Assembly: GCF_014838715.1 (NCBI RefSeq)
Contig: NZ_CP061947.1
Span: 6,004,001 to 6,068,000, forward strand
Direction of reading: 5' to 3'
From: Algoriphagus sp. Y33
GTDB taxonomy: Bacteria > Bacteroidota > Bacteroidia > Cytophagales > Cyclobacteriaceae
DNA length: 64,000 nucleotides
In this document: one piece after another, positions 50,963 through 60,444 of the stretch
Layout of the letters: every line of letters begins with the position of its first letter
How positions within the stretch are numbered: the first letter of the stretch is position 1
Notes under the pieces: generated by a model
Databases searched by the model: none
What the model was told of the DNA's origin: nothing
The model's input: the letters and a program-made list of their open reading frames with translations, nothing else
Program-made: the position numbers and the translations under genes

Positions 50963-51964
50963 TTATTTAAGCCATGCGAGTTTTACTTCTTCAGGAGCCT
51001 TCATTCTATCCGCCAGTCTCATGTATCTGTCAGATAGTTTGACAAGGTAGTCCTGCGCTTTAGAGGCTACATCATTTAGTCCCGTCAAGCTTTCTATTTT
51101 CCAAAGACTGACTAGGTGTTCTATGATTCTCGCATAGTCCCAGCCGGTATAAATCCCGACTTTCTGGGTAATCGCTGAGAATTGGGTAAATAAAGAAGGA
51201 TTGGATCCGCCTTCTCCCATCAATACAGCAGGCATCACTATTTGCTTTCTCATAAGCTTCTCAAAAGCGATGATTGCTCCATTCGGATCAATTTCGAATA
51301 TGGCAGACATAAAGCTTTTGTAGGCCTTTTCATGTCTAGCCTCATCACCTGCAATCTGCTTACAGATTCTTCCCAATACAGAATCTCCTGCAATGTCAGC
51401 AAGCTTTCCTGTATTGACGTGAGAGATTTTTGTGGCTCTTTCCTGAAACGAAGTGTAAACAATCGCCTGATAAGGATCGCCTCCGGAATTAGGGTCAAAT
51501 CCATTCATCAGCAATCTATGGATTGTTTGTTCTACGGCTTTCATGTCCACTCTTCCCGTCATGTAGAGGTACTTGTTGAGAAGATCACCATGACGGTTTT
51601 CCTCAGCAGTCCACGATTTAGACCACCTTACCCAGCCGGAAGGCGAAAGCAGATTTCTCTCAGGATTGATTCCTTCTAAAAGATTGAAGTAGGTCTGATA
51701 ACTTGGAAGAGCTTCTTCAGTGATCATATTACCTACAAGAGAGGTCAATACTGTGTCAGGGATGCCTTCAGATCTTTTTTGGAGGAATTTAATTTCATCG
51801 TGAATATCAGGATTTCCAAAATCAGGCAGGAAATCTGAGGGTTGCCAGCACTTATCTGGATCCACTAGGATATTGTCTACAGCTTCGCCTACAAGACCAT
51901 CCAATTGGGAGATAACCTCTATATTTTTTTCTAGTTCGTAATTTATTTCTCCTGATTTCATCAT
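50963..51964 (-). CDS. Acyl-ACP desaturase (soluble di-iron, plant stearoyl-ACP type)
   Basis: 333 residues, no membrane span. Di-iron ligands appear in two E-x-x-H motifs: 'TAEENRHGDLLNKY' and 'IAGDEARHEKAYKSF', with the additional glutamates in 'NMITEEALPSYQTYF' and 'SFQERATKISH'. This is the signature of the plastid-type delta-9 acyl-ACP desaturase. It introduces a double bond into acyl-ACP, so the cell can make unsaturated fatty acids aerobically. The start is uncertain by one codon (MMKSGE). A TAAATTTG -7-like element is at 52017-52024, 53 nt upstream. Confidence 0.93.
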   Translation of the reverse strand: MMKSGEINYELEKNIEVISQLDGLVGEAVDNILVDPDKCWQPSDFLPDFGNPDIHDEIKFLQKRSEGIPDTVLTSLVGNMITEEALPSYQTYFNLLEGINPERNLLSPSGWVRWSKSWTAEENRHGDLLNKYLYMTGRVDMKAVEQTIHRLLMNGFDPNSGGDPYQAIVYTSFQERATKISHVNTGKLADIAGDSVLGRICKQIAGDEARHEKAYKSFMSAIFEIDPNGAIIAFEKLMRKQIVMPAVLMGEGGSNPSLFTQFSAITQKVGIYTGWDYARIIEHLVSLWKIESLTGLNDVASKAQDYLVKLSDRYMRLADRMKAPEEVKLAWLK

Positions 51965-52284
51965 GGATAAATTTAGGTCCGAATTAAGAATAACTCGGTT
52001 CGGTTTTGAATTAGGACAAATTTACTCACAAATGGACTAATTCCTGATAGAAAGTGCCTATCAATGATTTGGAATTCCATAAGTAACCCACATACAAAAC
52101 ATTAACTGGGCCAGTCAAGGGGTGAGATGTGTGTTTTTTTATGCTTTGCTCATGTTAGCCTTAGGCTAGGTAGAAATTCCTTAGGGCACTTACTCTATAA
52201 GTATAAGCGAATTTAAGCTCTCAGGGTTCATCAAACTTTTAAAAGCCAGGAAAGAAGGCTTTTAAAAGAGCTTGGAATAACTTA
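51965..52284. other. Intergenic region, no gene
   Basis: 320 nt. Contains a -7-like TAAATTTG (minus strand, 52017-52024) for the desaturase and the terminator of the SMP-30-like gene (52236-52268). Nothing else is apparent. Confidence 0.55.
52236..52268 (-). terminator. Terminator of the SMP-30-like gene
   Basis: CTTTTAAAAGCC (52236-52247) pairs with GGCTTTTAAAAG (52257-52268) around a 9-nt loop. It begins 16 nt after the stop codon of the minus-strand gene. There is only a weak T tract. Confidence 0.65.
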
Positions 52285-53166
52285 CTAATAATCTAGTTTG
52301 TATGCTACTACTTTGTTTTTGAAGAAAGTTGGAACCAATACAACGTTGTCTTCAGGAATGAATCCGATGTCAGCTGTGTTTGACTCCATGTCTTTTGTAT
52401 CCAGCATTAAAGTTTCTTCTTCGCCATTGACAAAGTAAATCTCTCCAGCCCATCGGGAAGCAATGTATTTGCCATCGGCCAAGATCACCAAGCCATCACC
52501 GCCAGTGACAGTTTTATTCACAATTTCAGAACTACCATCAGCATTAAGGATCTTCAAACCTGATTTGTCCAGCCCATAGATTGCTCCATCATTTCCGATG
52601 GCAATGCCGTTGATTGATTCATGTCCCTCAGTGACGGTGGATATTTTACCTGCATCAAGTAGGTGGACTTTACCTGTATTCATGTCTGTGAAATATACTT
52701 TACCATCATCGGTTGCCAGATCGTTTAAGAAACCGGCTCCTTCGACAGGGTATTTGTTACTGATTTTGCCTGATTCTAGATTTACTTCTATAAGCTGATC
52801 AATGTCGGTAACGTACAAGCTTCCGTTGGCGATGCCCATGCCTTTCGGCGCATTGAGGCCAGTTACCCATTCTTGAGTAACTATGTTTCCCTCCTTGTCG
52901 ATTATTGAGATTGATCCTTTCCCATCTTTTCCTCTGGGGTCACCTTCGATGTTGGATACATATATTTTTCCTGAAGCTGCATCATACAGCACTGATTCGT
53001 TGGTGGTCAGCGTGGTGTCGGTTTCCCAAATTTTGGTTAGGGTTGGGGTTTTTACTTCTTGCACTACTGTTTCTTCGGTAGTTTCTTTGGTTTCTTTTGG
53101 GCTACATTGTGCGAAAAGTAACGCTGATGATATGCCTAGAATGGTGGTTTTTAGCGTAATGTTCAT
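52285..53166 (-). CDS. SMP-30/NHL-type beta-propeller lipoprotein
   Basis: 293 residues. Lipoprotein signal SSALLFAQC (Cys21), then a Thr/Glu-rich linker and a six-bladed-propeller pattern with repeated 'KIYVSNIEGD', 'GSLYVTDIDQ', 'KVYFTDMNTG' and 'GAIYGLDKSG' strands, as in the SMP-30/gluconolactonase/LRE fold. The catalytic metal ligands of gluconolactonase are not obvious. Envelope-located; may be a binding protein rather than an enzyme. A TATCTTTG element on the minus strand at 53278-53285, 112 nt upstream, may be its promoter -7 box. Confidence 0.8.
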   Translation of the reverse strand: MNITLKTTILGISSALLFAQCSPKETKETTEETVVQEVKTPTLTKIWETDTTLTTNESVLYDAASGKIYVSNIEGDPRGKDGKGSISIIDKEGNIVTQEWVTGLNAPKGMGIANGSLYVTDIDQLIEVNLESGKISNKYPVEGAGFLNDLATDDGKVYFTDMNTGKVHLLDAGKISTVTEGHESINGIAIGNDGAIYGLDKSGLKILNADGSSEIVNKTVTGGDGLVILADGKYIASRWAGEIYFVNGEEETLMLDTKDMESNTADIGFIPEDNVVLVPTFFKNKVVAYKLDY

Positions 53167-53531
53167 GAGTTCGAATTTTGGTTTTCAATGGTTGATTTTT
53201 TATCCAAGAAGGATTTTGATTGCTGGTCGGTTAGTTCCTCTTCAGGGTGAGAAGTTACAACAAAAGAACTTTTGTGTCAAAGATATTAGAAAGAGCCTAG
53301 TTCTGCCAGAGCCAAAAATAAAGAGTTTAGCTAAGGTCTGTTTTTGATCTGTTTTTAGTATATGGATGATTCATGGTGTGTTTTTTATGGATTAAGATAT
53401 TTATTCAAATAAAATGGTTTTTGTATTGTGTGAAATGGGGTGAAATTCTGCAGAAAAGTCCATTGATGGATTATTGTGTCATCCAATAGTAAAAACCCCG
53501 TATCTTAGAAATTATTCTAACCGACCAACTT
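53167..53531. other. Intergenic region between divergent genes
   Basis: 365 nt. A TATCTTTG (minus, 53278-53285) is the best promoter element I can see, for the SMP-30-like gene. No consensus promoter is visible for the dipeptidase. No further gene. Confidence 0.45.
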
Positions 53532-54788
53532 ATGAGAAAATATTTAAACGTTGTAGTACTGTCCGTTCTGGCTCTGGCATGTACGGCTAAAGAACAAGAG
53601 GAAGCTATTGATTATACTGCACTTTCTGATGAAGAGCGTTTGGAAGCAGCTACCGAAATTGCCCATGAAACTATCATGGTAGATGGGCACGTGGATTTGC
53701 CATACCGGATGAAAGTAGGGGGATTTACTCTTCAGCGTGAAGTGTTGGATGTTTCGGTGCGCACTCCTGATGGCAACTTTGACTTTCCAAGAGCGAAGGA
53801 AGGTGGGCTGGATGCTCCATTTATGTCGATTTATATTCCGGCAGGTCTTCAGCAGACCCCAGGTTCCTCAAAAGCTCTGGCAGATTCTTTAATACTGATG
53901 ACGGAGCGGTTGGCAGAGACATTTCCGGATAAATTTGCGATGGCCTATAGTCCGGCTGATATAGAAGCTAATTTTGATGCAGGCAAAGTCTCCCTTCCCA
54001 TGGGGATGGAAAATGGATCTGCTCTTGAAGACGATATTGCGAATGTGGCGTATTTTCATGGACGAGGCATACGATACATTACACTTACCCATGGAAAAGC
54101 GAATTTGATCGGTGACAGTAGCTATGATACTGTTAGATTATACAATGGACTGAGCGAATATGGTGAGCAGGTGGTTGCTGAGATGAACCGGGTAGGGATT
54201 ATGGTTGATCTTTCGCATGTTTCGGATGATACGTTTAAAGATGCATTGGCTATTACCAAAGTGCCGGTCATCGCTTCCCATTCTTCTGTCAGGAAGTTTA
54301 CACCGGGTTTTGAGCGTAATATGAGTGATGAATTGATTCAGGCTATGGCTAAAAATGGAGGTGTGATGATGATCAATTTCGGTGGGTCTTTTATAGATTC
54401 TGCCTACTCGGCCGGTACTGATAAAGTGCGGGAGCATTTGGTAAACTACATGGCAGAGAATAACTTGAGCCGTCGTGATTCTGTATTTCAAGCTTATGCT
54501 GCTGAATATGCGGCGGCAAACAATCCTTTTCCTACGGTACATCGGGTTGCAGACCACATCGATTATGTCAAAAATCTGGTAGGGATAGATTATATAGGAT
54601 TGGGTTCTGATTTTGATGGGGTGGGAGACTCTTTGCCCACTGGGTTGAAGGATGTTTCTATGTTTCCAAATTTGATTGCAGAGCTTCTAAAGAGGGGATA
54701 CACCAGAGATGATATAGAAAAGATATGTTATAAAAATGTGTTTAGAGTCTGGAACGCTGTGGAGGATTATGCGGCTAGCCAACAGTAA
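53532..54788 (+). CDS. Membrane dipeptidase (peptidase M19) lipoprotein
   Basis: 418 residues with a lipoprotein signal (VLALAC, Cys17). Renal-dipeptidase family: metal site 'MVDGHVDLPYRM' (H-x-D) at about residues 49-60, 'RYITLTHGKANLIGDSSYD', 'MVDLSHVSDDTFKDALAI', 'VIASHSSVRKFTPG' and 'IGLGSDFDGVGD' near the C terminus. It hydrolyses L-X-(L or D) dipeptides with two zinc ions. As a lipoprotein it works in the periplasm or outer-membrane face, likely in peptide nutrition. Single-gene unit. Confidence 0.93.
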   Translation: MRKYLNVVVLSVLALACTAKEQEEAIDYTALSDEERLEAATEIAHETIMVDGHVDLPYRMKVGGFTLQREVLDVSVRTPDGNFDFPRAKEGGLDAPFMSIYIPAGLQQTPGSSKALADSLILMTERLAETFPDKFAMAYSPADIEANFDAGKVSLPMGMENGSALEDDIANVAYFHGRGIRYITLTHGKANLIGDSSYDTVRLYNGLSEYGEQVVAEMNRVGIMVDLSHVSDDTFKDALAITKVPVIASHSSVRKFTPGFERNMSDELIQAMAKNGGVMMINFGGSFIDSAYSAGTDKVREHLVNYMAENNLSRRDSVFQAYAAEYAAANNPFPTVHRVADHIDYVKNLVGIDYIGLGSDFDGVGDSLPTGLKDVSMFPNLIAELLKRGYTRDDIEKICYKNVFRVWNAVEDYAASQQ

Positions 54789-54813
54789 CTTTGATTACTT
54801 ACTGTAACTTATA

Positions 54814-54848
54814 AACCCTGTTTCTCGACTGAAGCAGGGTTTTACTTT
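54814..54848. terminator. Bidirectional terminator between dipeptidase and ORF6N gene
   Basis: AAACCCTG (54814-54821) pairs with CAGGGTTT (54836-54843) followed by TACTTTTT. The right arm overlaps the stop codon of the converging minus-strand gene at 54842. Confidence 0.7.
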
Positions 54849-55351
54849 TTAAACCCTATTTGCTTTCGCTTTCCCAGATTTGGCTTCAAAAGCTCTTCCA
54901 TCATCTGATAGATGTGATTAATGTGTTCGTTTTGATTGGATTCAGCATCTTGCAATGCTTGAATTTTGTCCTGCAATTCTGAATAATTTAAAGCCCATTC
55001 TCGAATCTTTACGAAAATCCGGATAATGGAGATATTTACTTGGATAGCACGCGGACTATTGAGAACTGATGAGAGCATCGCTACTCCTTGCTCTGTAAAC
55101 ACGTACGGTAAACTACGACGGCCTCCCCAACTTGAGGTCGCAATTTGCGACCTCAAGTTTTCCCATTCTTCTGAAGAAAGCTGGAACATGAAGTCCTCAG
55201 GAAATCGATCAATACTTCTTTTGACTTGCTCATTGAGACGCTTCGTCTCCACACCATACATTTCTGCCAAATCACTATCCAGCATAACTTTTTGTTGGCG
55301 GATTTTGTGGATGAGCTGGAGAACCTGCTCTTCGTTTAAAAGTTCGTTCAT
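54842..55351 (-). CDS. ORF6N domain DNA-binding protein
   Basis: 169 residues. An ORF6N domain covers residues 8-105: 'IRQQKVMLDSDLAEMYGV', 'KRLNEQVKRSIDRFPEDFMF', 'WGGRRSLPYVFTEQGVAML' and 'SPRAIQVNISIIRIFVK'. A coiled-coil tail follows ('YSELQDKIQALQDAESNQN'). The domain is known from phage antirepressor-like proteins and is scattered through Bacteroidota chromosomes. No other phage gene is nearby, so it may be a domesticated single gene. Confidence 0.9.
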   Translation of the reverse strand: MNELLNEEQVLQLIHKIRQQKVMLDSDLAEMYGVETKRLNEQVKRSIDRFPEDFMFQLSSEEWENLRSQIATSSWGGRRSLPYVFTEQGVAMLSSVLNSPRAIQVNISIIRIFVKIREWALNYSELQDKIQALQDAESNQNEHINHIYQMMEELLKPNLGKRKQIGFKK

Positions 55352-55616
55352 AGATGTGGTTATTATAAAAAGTGTAAATCTAATATAGGAAAATCCGGAA
55401 TTTTAAACATTCATAATGTCGTGAAATGACCGTACCTCGAATAAAATCCCGTCAAATTTTCCGTATTCTGCTTTGAATGCCCTGTTTTTCAGCCATTTTG
55501 ACCGAAAAAAGTAATTGGAAGTAGGTTTGATAATACAGAGTGAGAAATGAAGGTGCGCTAAAGAGAATCTTAGAACCTCAACCTGTAAATTTAGATACCA
55601 CTAATAACCCAACTAT

Positions 55617-58232
55617 ATGGACTTCAAACAATTCACAATAAAATCTCAGGAGGCCATCCAAAAGGCTTTAGAGTTGGCAACATCGGCAGGACAGCCGAAT
55701 ATTGAGCCGGTACATTTGCTCAAAGGACTCCTTTCGGAAGATGAGAATGTAACCGAATTTTTATTTAAAAAATTCGGTACGGGCAAGCAGTTGATCACCC
55801 AAAAAGTGGATGAGCAATTGGCTAAATTGCCTAAAGTAAGTGGTGGCCAGCAGCCTTACCTTTCCAATTATTCCAATCAGGTGCTGATCAAAGCCAAGGA
55901 TTATCTCAAAACCTTTGGTGATGAGTACGTAGCAATTGAGCATCTGTTGCTTGCTATTCTGGCAAATGCAGATGTTGCGGGAAAAATTTTAAAAGATCAG
56001 GGGATTTCCGAGAAGCCTTTGATCGAAGCTATCAAAGAACTTAGAAAAGGAAATAAAGTGACTGATCCAAATGCAGAAAGCAAATATCAGGCATTGGAGA
56101 AATACTCCAAAAACCTGAATGAAATGGCCAAGAAGGGGAAGATTGACCCAGTGATAGGCCGTGATGAAGAGATTAGGAGAGTACTTCAAATCTTGGCCCG
56201 TAGAACCAAGAACAATCCGATTCTACTTGGTGAACCAGGTGTGGGTAAGACTGCTATCGTCGAAGGACTTGCCCAGCGGATAGTGTCCGGTGATGTGCCC
56301 GAAAATCTTAAATCCAAGACATTGATTTCTCTGGATATGGGGTTGCTTGTCGCAGGAGCCAAGTATAAAGGGGAGTTTGAGGAGCGGTTAAAAGCCGTGA
56401 TCAAAGAAGTCACGGATGCAGAGGGAGAGATTATTCTTTTCATCGATGAGATTCACACACTCATTGGAGCCGGTGGGGGCGGTGAAGGAGCCATGGATGC
56501 GGCCAATTTGTTAAAGCCTGCTTTGGCTAGAGGAGAGCTCCATGCAATAGGAGCGACCACCCTTAAGGAATACCAGAAATACATTGAGAAAGACAAGGCA
56601 CTGGAGCGTAGATTCCAGTCTGTAATCGTGGATGAGCCGGATGCTGCAGACGCGATCTCTATTCTTAGGGGGATTAAGGATAAATACGAATTGCACCATG
56701 GTGTACGAATTAAGGATGATGCGGTTATTGCAGCAGTAGAGCTTTCGCAGCGGTATATTTCTGATCGTTTTTTACCGGATAAGGCAATTGACTTGATGGA
56801 TGAAGCTGCGGCTAAATTGAGAATGGAGATTGATTCATTGCCACAGGAGTTGGATGAGCTAAACCGTAGAATCATGCAGTTGGAGATCGAGCGGGAAGCA
56901 ATTCGCAGAGAGAAAAATAAGGACAAGGAAACTGTTCTAAGCAAAGAACTGGCTGAGTTGGCAGAAAAGCGGGACAGCGTAAAAGCCAAATGGGAAAGTG
57001 AGAAAGCCGTGATCACCGGAATACAGCGTGAGAAAGAGCGTATTGATAATTATAAGCTGGAAGCTGAACAGGCTGAAAGAGCCGGTGACTTTGGTAAAGT
57101 AGCAGAGATCCGTTATGGTAAAATAGGCGAGGCTGAGCAGAGGTTGGAGTCTTTCAAATCTCAATTGGCAGAGATGCAGGCCGGTTCACCATTGCTGAAA
57201 GAGGAAGTAGACCAGGAGGATATTGCTGCGGTAGTGTCCAAGTGGACAGGTATCCCGATGAATAAAATGATTCAATCTGAGCGGGAAAAGTTACTGCATC
57301 TGGAAGATGAGCTTGGAAGGAGAGTAGCTGGCCAAAAAGAGGCGATTACAGCGTTGTCCGATGCTGTCCGCAGAAGTCGAGCTGGGCTGCAAGATCCGAA
57401 GCGTCCGATCGGTAGCTTTATCTTTATGGGGACTACCGGCGTAGGTAAGACTGAGCTTGCGAAAGCATTGGCGGAATATCTCTTCAATGATGAAAACGCT
57501 ATGGTGCGGATCGATATGTCTGAATACCAAGAAAGACATGCCGTCAGCCGGCTGGTGGGAGCGCCTCCGGGCTACGTGGGCTACGATGAAGGAGGGCAAT
57601 TGACTGAGGCGGTTCGAAGAAAACCCTATTCAGTGATTTTGCTGGATGAGATTGAAAAAGCACATCCTGATGTGTTCAACATTCTCTTGCAAGTCTTGGA
57701 CGATGGTCGATTGACTGATAATAAAGGACGTGTGGCGAACTTCAAGAATACCATCATCATTCTGACAACCAATATAGGTTCACATTTGATTCAGGAGCGG
57801 TTTGCTGAAATAGAAGAATGGAATAAAGATGAGATTTTGGAAAAGACAAAAACAGAAGTTTATGAGCTCTTGAAAAAATCGGTACGTCCTGAATTCCTGA
57901 ATAGAATAGATGAAACCATCATGTTTGAACCGCTTAATAAGCATACCATCCGCAAGATAGTGGACATCCAATGGAGAGAAATTCAGCATAGACTATCTGA
58001 ATCAGGTATAGAAATCGAAGCCACTAAAGAAGTGCTGGACTACTTGGGTGAAGTTGGTTTTGATGCTAACTTCGGCGCAAGACCCCTGAAGAGAACCATG
58101 CAGCGATTGGTGCTGAATGAGTTGTCCAAGCAAATATTATCCAGCTATATCAAAAATGACTCTGCAGTGTTGGTGGACCTGGATGCGGATAATCATGTGT
58201 ATTTCAAAAATGTGGAAACTGCTGAGTTGTAA
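55617..58232 (+). CDS. clpB: ATP-dependent chaperone ClpB (disaggregase)
   Basis: 871 residues, full length. Clp N domain (about 1-145), first AAA+ module with Walker A 'GEPGVGKTA' at about residue 204 and Walker B '[13 protein letters not shown]', the coiled-coil middle domain at about 400-530 ('[20 protein letters not shown]') and the second AAA+ module with Walker A 'GTTGVGKTE' at about 603 and '[15 protein letters not shown]'. It resolves protein aggregates with DnaK. The middle domain distinguishes ClpB from ClpA and ClpC. Monocistronic with a strong terminator; no heat-shock element is recognisable upstream. Confidence 0.97.
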   Translation: MDFKQFTIKSQEAIQKALELATSAGQPNIEPVHLLKGLLSEDENVTEFLFKKFGTGKQLITQKVDEQLAKLPKVSGGQQPYLSNYSNQVLIKAKDYLKTFGDEYVAIEHLLLAILANADVAGKILKDQGISEKPLIEAIKELRKGNKVTDPNAESKYQALEKYSKNLNEMAKKGKIDPVIGRDEEIRRVLQILARRTKNNPILLGEPGVGKTAIVEGLAQRIVSGDVPENLKSKTLISLDMGLLVAGAKYKGEFEERLKAVIKEVTDAEGEIILFIDEIHTLIGAGGGGEGAMDAANLLKPALARGELHAIGATTLKEYQKYIEKDKALERRFQSVIVDEPDAADAISILRGIKDKYELHHGVRIKDDAVIAAVELSQRYISDRFLPDKAIDLMDEAAAKLRMEIDSLPQELDELNRRIMQLEIEREAIRREKNKDKETVLSKELAELAEKRDSVKAKWESEKAVITGIQREKERIDNYKLEAEQAERAGDFGKVAEIRYGKIGEAEQRLESFKSQLAEMQAGSPLLKEEVDQEDIAAVVSKWTGIPMNKMIQSEREKLLHLEDELGRRVAGQKEAITALSDAVRRSRAGLQDPKRPIGSFIFMGTTGVGKTELAKALAEYLFNDENAMVRIDMSEYQERHAVSRLVGAPPGYVGYDEGGQLTEAVRRKPYSVILLDEIEKAHPDVFNILLQVLDDGRLTDNKGRVANFKNTIIILTTNIGSHLIQERFAEIEEWNKDEILEKTKTEVYELLKKSVRPEFLNRIDETIMFEPLNKHTIRKIVDIQWREIQHRLSESGIEIEATKEVLDYLGEVGFDANFGARPLKRTMQRLVLNELSKQILSSYIKNDSAVLVDLDADNHVYFKNVETAEL

Positions 58233-58254
58233 GCAGTAGTCTACTCAACTATTC

Positions 58255-58293
58255 AAAACCCTTGAGGCCAGTAAGGCTTCAAGGGTTTTTTTT
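58255..58293. terminator. Terminator after clpB
   Basis: AAAACCCTTGAGGCC (58255-58269) pairs with GGCTTCAAGGGTTTT (58275-58289) around a short loop, followed by T4 (T8 in all). It separates clpB from the converging DUF4143 gene that ends at 58300. Confidence 0.87.
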
Positions 58294-58299
58294 GGATGA

Positions 58300-59442
58300 T
58301 TATCCCCCGATCCAATCCAGGTAATTCACCGGATGAATAACTTCATAGCTCGCTTCAGGATAAGCTTTTGCCCAAGCCGCCGGCGCTTTGGGAGGTTTGT
58401 TGGGTTGGTATTTGAATTCAAAAGCACGTAGCAAATCTCCCTCTTCTTCTACCCAGTCGATTTCCTGCTGATCGTATGTCCTCCAGAAATAGTTAGTGCA
58501 GTGCATTTGACTATAATTCTGAAATTTCCTCCGTTCTACCGCCAAGTAATTTTCCCATAGATCTCCCACGTCTGCCCGCATATTCAAGCGGTTGAAATTT
58601 TGGATGATGGCATTTCGGACACCGTTATCATAGAAGTACCAACGGCTGTTCTTCACGATTTCTTTGCGGAGATTTCTGCTGTATCCGCCGATCTTGAACA
58701 CCACGAATACTTTGGACAGCAGATCCAAATAGCGCTCTACCGTATTTTTTGACATTCCCAGTTGCTTGCCGAGTTCTTCCAGAGAAACCTCTTTTCCCAC
58801 TTGAAAAGCTATCAGCCGAAGCAATGAGTAGAGTTTGTCGGAATTTTTCACCCCATCGACCATCAGAATATCTTTCAAAAGATAGTCGTTCATGATCTGG
58901 TAGAGGTAATCTTCCTTGTCCTTCCAGTCGGGATAGCGCGTGAGTTCCGGATAGCCTCCGAAAATCAGGCGTTCTTCACGGTTTTCCAATGTGGTTTTGA
59001 AATCTTCTATTTTCGCAAATTCCATCTGTGCCAGTGGATAAAGAAATAAGGTGTTCTTTCTGCCTACCAAAGGCTCTCCCACCTGCTGGTGCATATCAAA
59101 TGAAGAGGAACCGGTAGCGATCACTTGTATCCCATCGATACTATCCACTATTAGTTTGAGAATGAGTCCGATGTCCGGAATATGCTGCGCCTCGTCGATG
59201 ACTAACAAGTTTTTGCCGGCCAGCAATCTGCTATAATTGGCCACTGACCTTTCCTGCAAGAGCGCTGCATCCAACACATCTTCTCCATTGAGGATCAGGC
59301 TTTGTTGCGGATCGACATCCTTGGTAAATTGCCGTACAAGCGCAGTTTTCCCAGACCTTCTCGGGCCAAGGATCATCAATACCTTGTTTGGCTTGAGTTT
59401 GCGATGGAAATTGGCTTGTAAAGCTCTCGGGATATTTTGCAC
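58300..59442 (-). CDS. AAA ATPase with DUF4143 domain
   Basis: 380 residues. N-terminal P-loop ATPase with Walker A 'GPRRSGKTALVRQ' at about residue 26 and Walker B 'NLLVIDEAQHIPD' at about 78, followed by a winged-helix segment ('LEELGKQLGMSKNTVERYLD' at about 220) and the DUF4143 C-terminal domain, which has a PD-(D/E)xK-like strand pattern ('QEIDWVEEEGDLLRAFEFKY'). The start is GTG (MQNIPRAL); an in-frame TAG lies 6 nt upstream so no earlier start is possible. Family function is unknown; members are scattered and variable. Its start lies in the arm of a hairpin (59437-59469). Confidence 0.88.
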   Translation of the reverse strand: MQNIPRALQANFHRKLKPNKVLMILGPRRSGKTALVRQFTKDVDPQQSLILNGEDVLDAALLQERSVANYSRLLAGKNLLVIDEAQHIPDIGLILKLIVDSIDGIQVIATGSSSFDMHQQVGEPLVGRKNTLFLYPLAQMEFAKIEDFKTTLENREERLIFGGYPELTRYPDWKDKEDYLYQIMNDYLLKDILMVDGVKNSDKLYSLLRLIAFQVGKEVSLEELGKQLGMSKNTVERYLDLLSKVFVVFKIGGYSRNLRKEIVKNSRWYFYDNGVRNAIIQNFNRLNMRADVGDLWENYLAVERRKFQNYSQMHCTNYFWRTYDQQEIDWVEEEGDLLRAFEFKYQPNKPPKAPAAWAKAYPEASYEVIHPVNYLDWIGG

Positions 59443-59469
59443 TGTCTATCGGATTGAAATACAGTGCAA
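59437..59469 (-). promoter_or_regulatory. Hairpin occluding the GTG start of the DUF4143 gene
   Basis: TTGCACTGT (59437-59445 on the plus strand) and ACAGTGCAA (59461-59469) form a perfect 9-bp inverted repeat with a 15-nt loop. On the minus-strand mRNA the GTG start (59442-59440) is in the 3' arm, so folding would hide the start codon. Confidence 0.65.
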
Positions 59470-59501
59470 TGTATAATTTTTTACTTGATTTTAATATATA
59501 A

Positions 59502-59593
59502 CTGACTCAATTAATGTAAATTCCGTCAGCTTACTGATGAAATTAATGTAAATACCGTCAGTTTATTGTCTTAATTAATGTAAATATCGTCAG
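59502..59593 (-). repeat. Three 32-bp tandem repeats upstream of the DUF4143 ATPase
   Basis: Core AATTAATGTAAAT-W-YCGTCAG occurs three times, with TTAATGTAAAT at 59511, 59543 and 59575, i.e. an exact 32-bp period. Each unit contains GTCAG, and the first also has CTGAC as an inverted partner. The array begins 60 nt upstream of the ATPase start, suggesting a protein-binding or iteron-like array. Confidence 0.8.
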
Positions 59594-59804
59594 TTCTTAT
59601 TTTTATTAAATTTGATCTGTCCAAGATCCTTCGGGAGTTTGGATGTTTTGACATCCGCCTTAATATTTGTGGAATCTGAATAAGTGGTCACTAAAGTGAC
59701 GATTTATAGATATTTAGTTCAAAGTAGCTATTAATATCAGCGGCGGTTCCAGTGCCCGTTCTCTTAATTAAAATCACAGCTCTCAGAATTGGTTTTTTGA
59801 TTTG
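59590..59804 (-). pseudogene. Decayed carboxypeptidase-regulatory-like gene (paralogue of 59977-60381)
   Basis: Read on the minus strand, an in-frame segment K-K-P-I-L-R-A-V-I-L-I-K-R-T-G-T-G-T aligns with the intact neighbour's 'RKPIPGAVILVKDTTTGTVT', and DIN is kept in both. After a stop at about 59696 a second frame continues as 'SKLPKDLGQIKFNKNKN', which matches the neighbour's C-terminal 'NKLPKELGKITLQKETD'. So there is a frameshift and stop, and no start or signal region. It is a degraded tandem duplicate. Confidence 0.7.
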
Positions 59805-59976
59805 CTAACTGCTCGCCCTCTTCCTATTGGTTCGTTAGATAAAGAGTTGCAGAATGGAATAAAAGTTTTGGGCAAAATTGCAGATCGAAAATGGACAAAA
59901 AAAGCAGTTAGAGTGATCACTCCAGCTGCTTTTGTAATACCTAAGAAAGTTAACGGTGTCGATTTAAATGCAATCT

Positions 59977-60381
59977 TTAGTCCGTTTCTTTTTGAAGTGT
60001 AATTTTACCCAGCTCTTTTGGGAGCTTGTTTGTGTTCACCACCATTTCTATGGATTCGTAGTCAACCATAGAGATTTTTAGAGTTACATTTTCTTCTTTG
60101 AAGTATTGCAAGTCCATGGTGAAAACTCCATTTATATCTGTTACGGTTCCAGTAGTTGTATCCTTGACAAGGATGACCGCACCCGGAATGGGTTTCCTTT
60201 CTGGGGTAAGGATAAGTCCTTTTACAGTTTTATCAGCTATAAGTTGTCCCGCATCAGGAGCAGCAGTGAGCTTTGAAATGGAAAATGCTATTCCTCCAAT
60301 GAATAAGCAAATGGCTGTAAGAAAACCAACTCTTAGCTTCCTTTGGTAGCGTTTGTGGGAATTGTCCAATGTGTTTTTCAT
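59977..60381 (-). CDS. Membrane-anchored carboxypeptidase-regulatory-like domain protein
   Basis: 134 residues from ATG 60381 (MKNTLDNSHKRYQRKL); an upstream frame start at 60414 adds 11 hydrophobic residues and is unlikely. A basic cytoplasmic N terminus precedes one membrane span at about residues 20-40 ('VGFLTAICLFIGGIAFSIS'). The rest is a CarboxypepD_reg-like beta domain ('VKGLILTPERKPIPGAVI', 'TTTGTVTDINGVFTMDL') like the N-terminal domain of TonB-dependent receptors. Standing alone, it may be a periplasmic adaptor. It follows the DPP IV gene by 63 nt, possibly co-transcribed. Confidence 0.8.
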   Translation of the reverse strand: MKNTLDNSHKRYQRKLRVGFLTAICLFIGGIAFSISKLTAAPDAGQLIADKTVKGLILTPERKPIPGAVILVKDTTTGTVTDINGVFTMDLQYFKEENVTLKISMVDYESIEMVVNTNKLPKELGKITLQKETD

Positions 60382-60444
60382 AATACTACTAAATTTTAAT
60401 AGTAAGAAAAACAAAATAGTTCATAAATCCTAATCTTCTGATAG

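Larger units (their letters stand above)
59443..59976. other. Gap with tandem repeats and pseudogene
   Basis: Contains the hairpin (59437-59469), the 32-bp tandem repeats (59502-59593) and a decayed copy of the neighbouring gene (59590-59804). The remaining 59805-59976 is open in one plus frame to 60002 (66 codons), but the frame has no recognisable motif and overlaps the 3' end of an intact gene, so I do not call it. Confidence 0.6.

Noticed and set aside
56453..57016. 187-codon minus-strand frame opposite clpB
   Set aside because: Ser/Leu-rich antisense shadow of the ClpB middle domain.
59802..60002. 66-codon plus-strand frame next to the pseudogene
   Set aside because: No motif, and it overlaps the end of an intact minus-strand gene; left uncalled.
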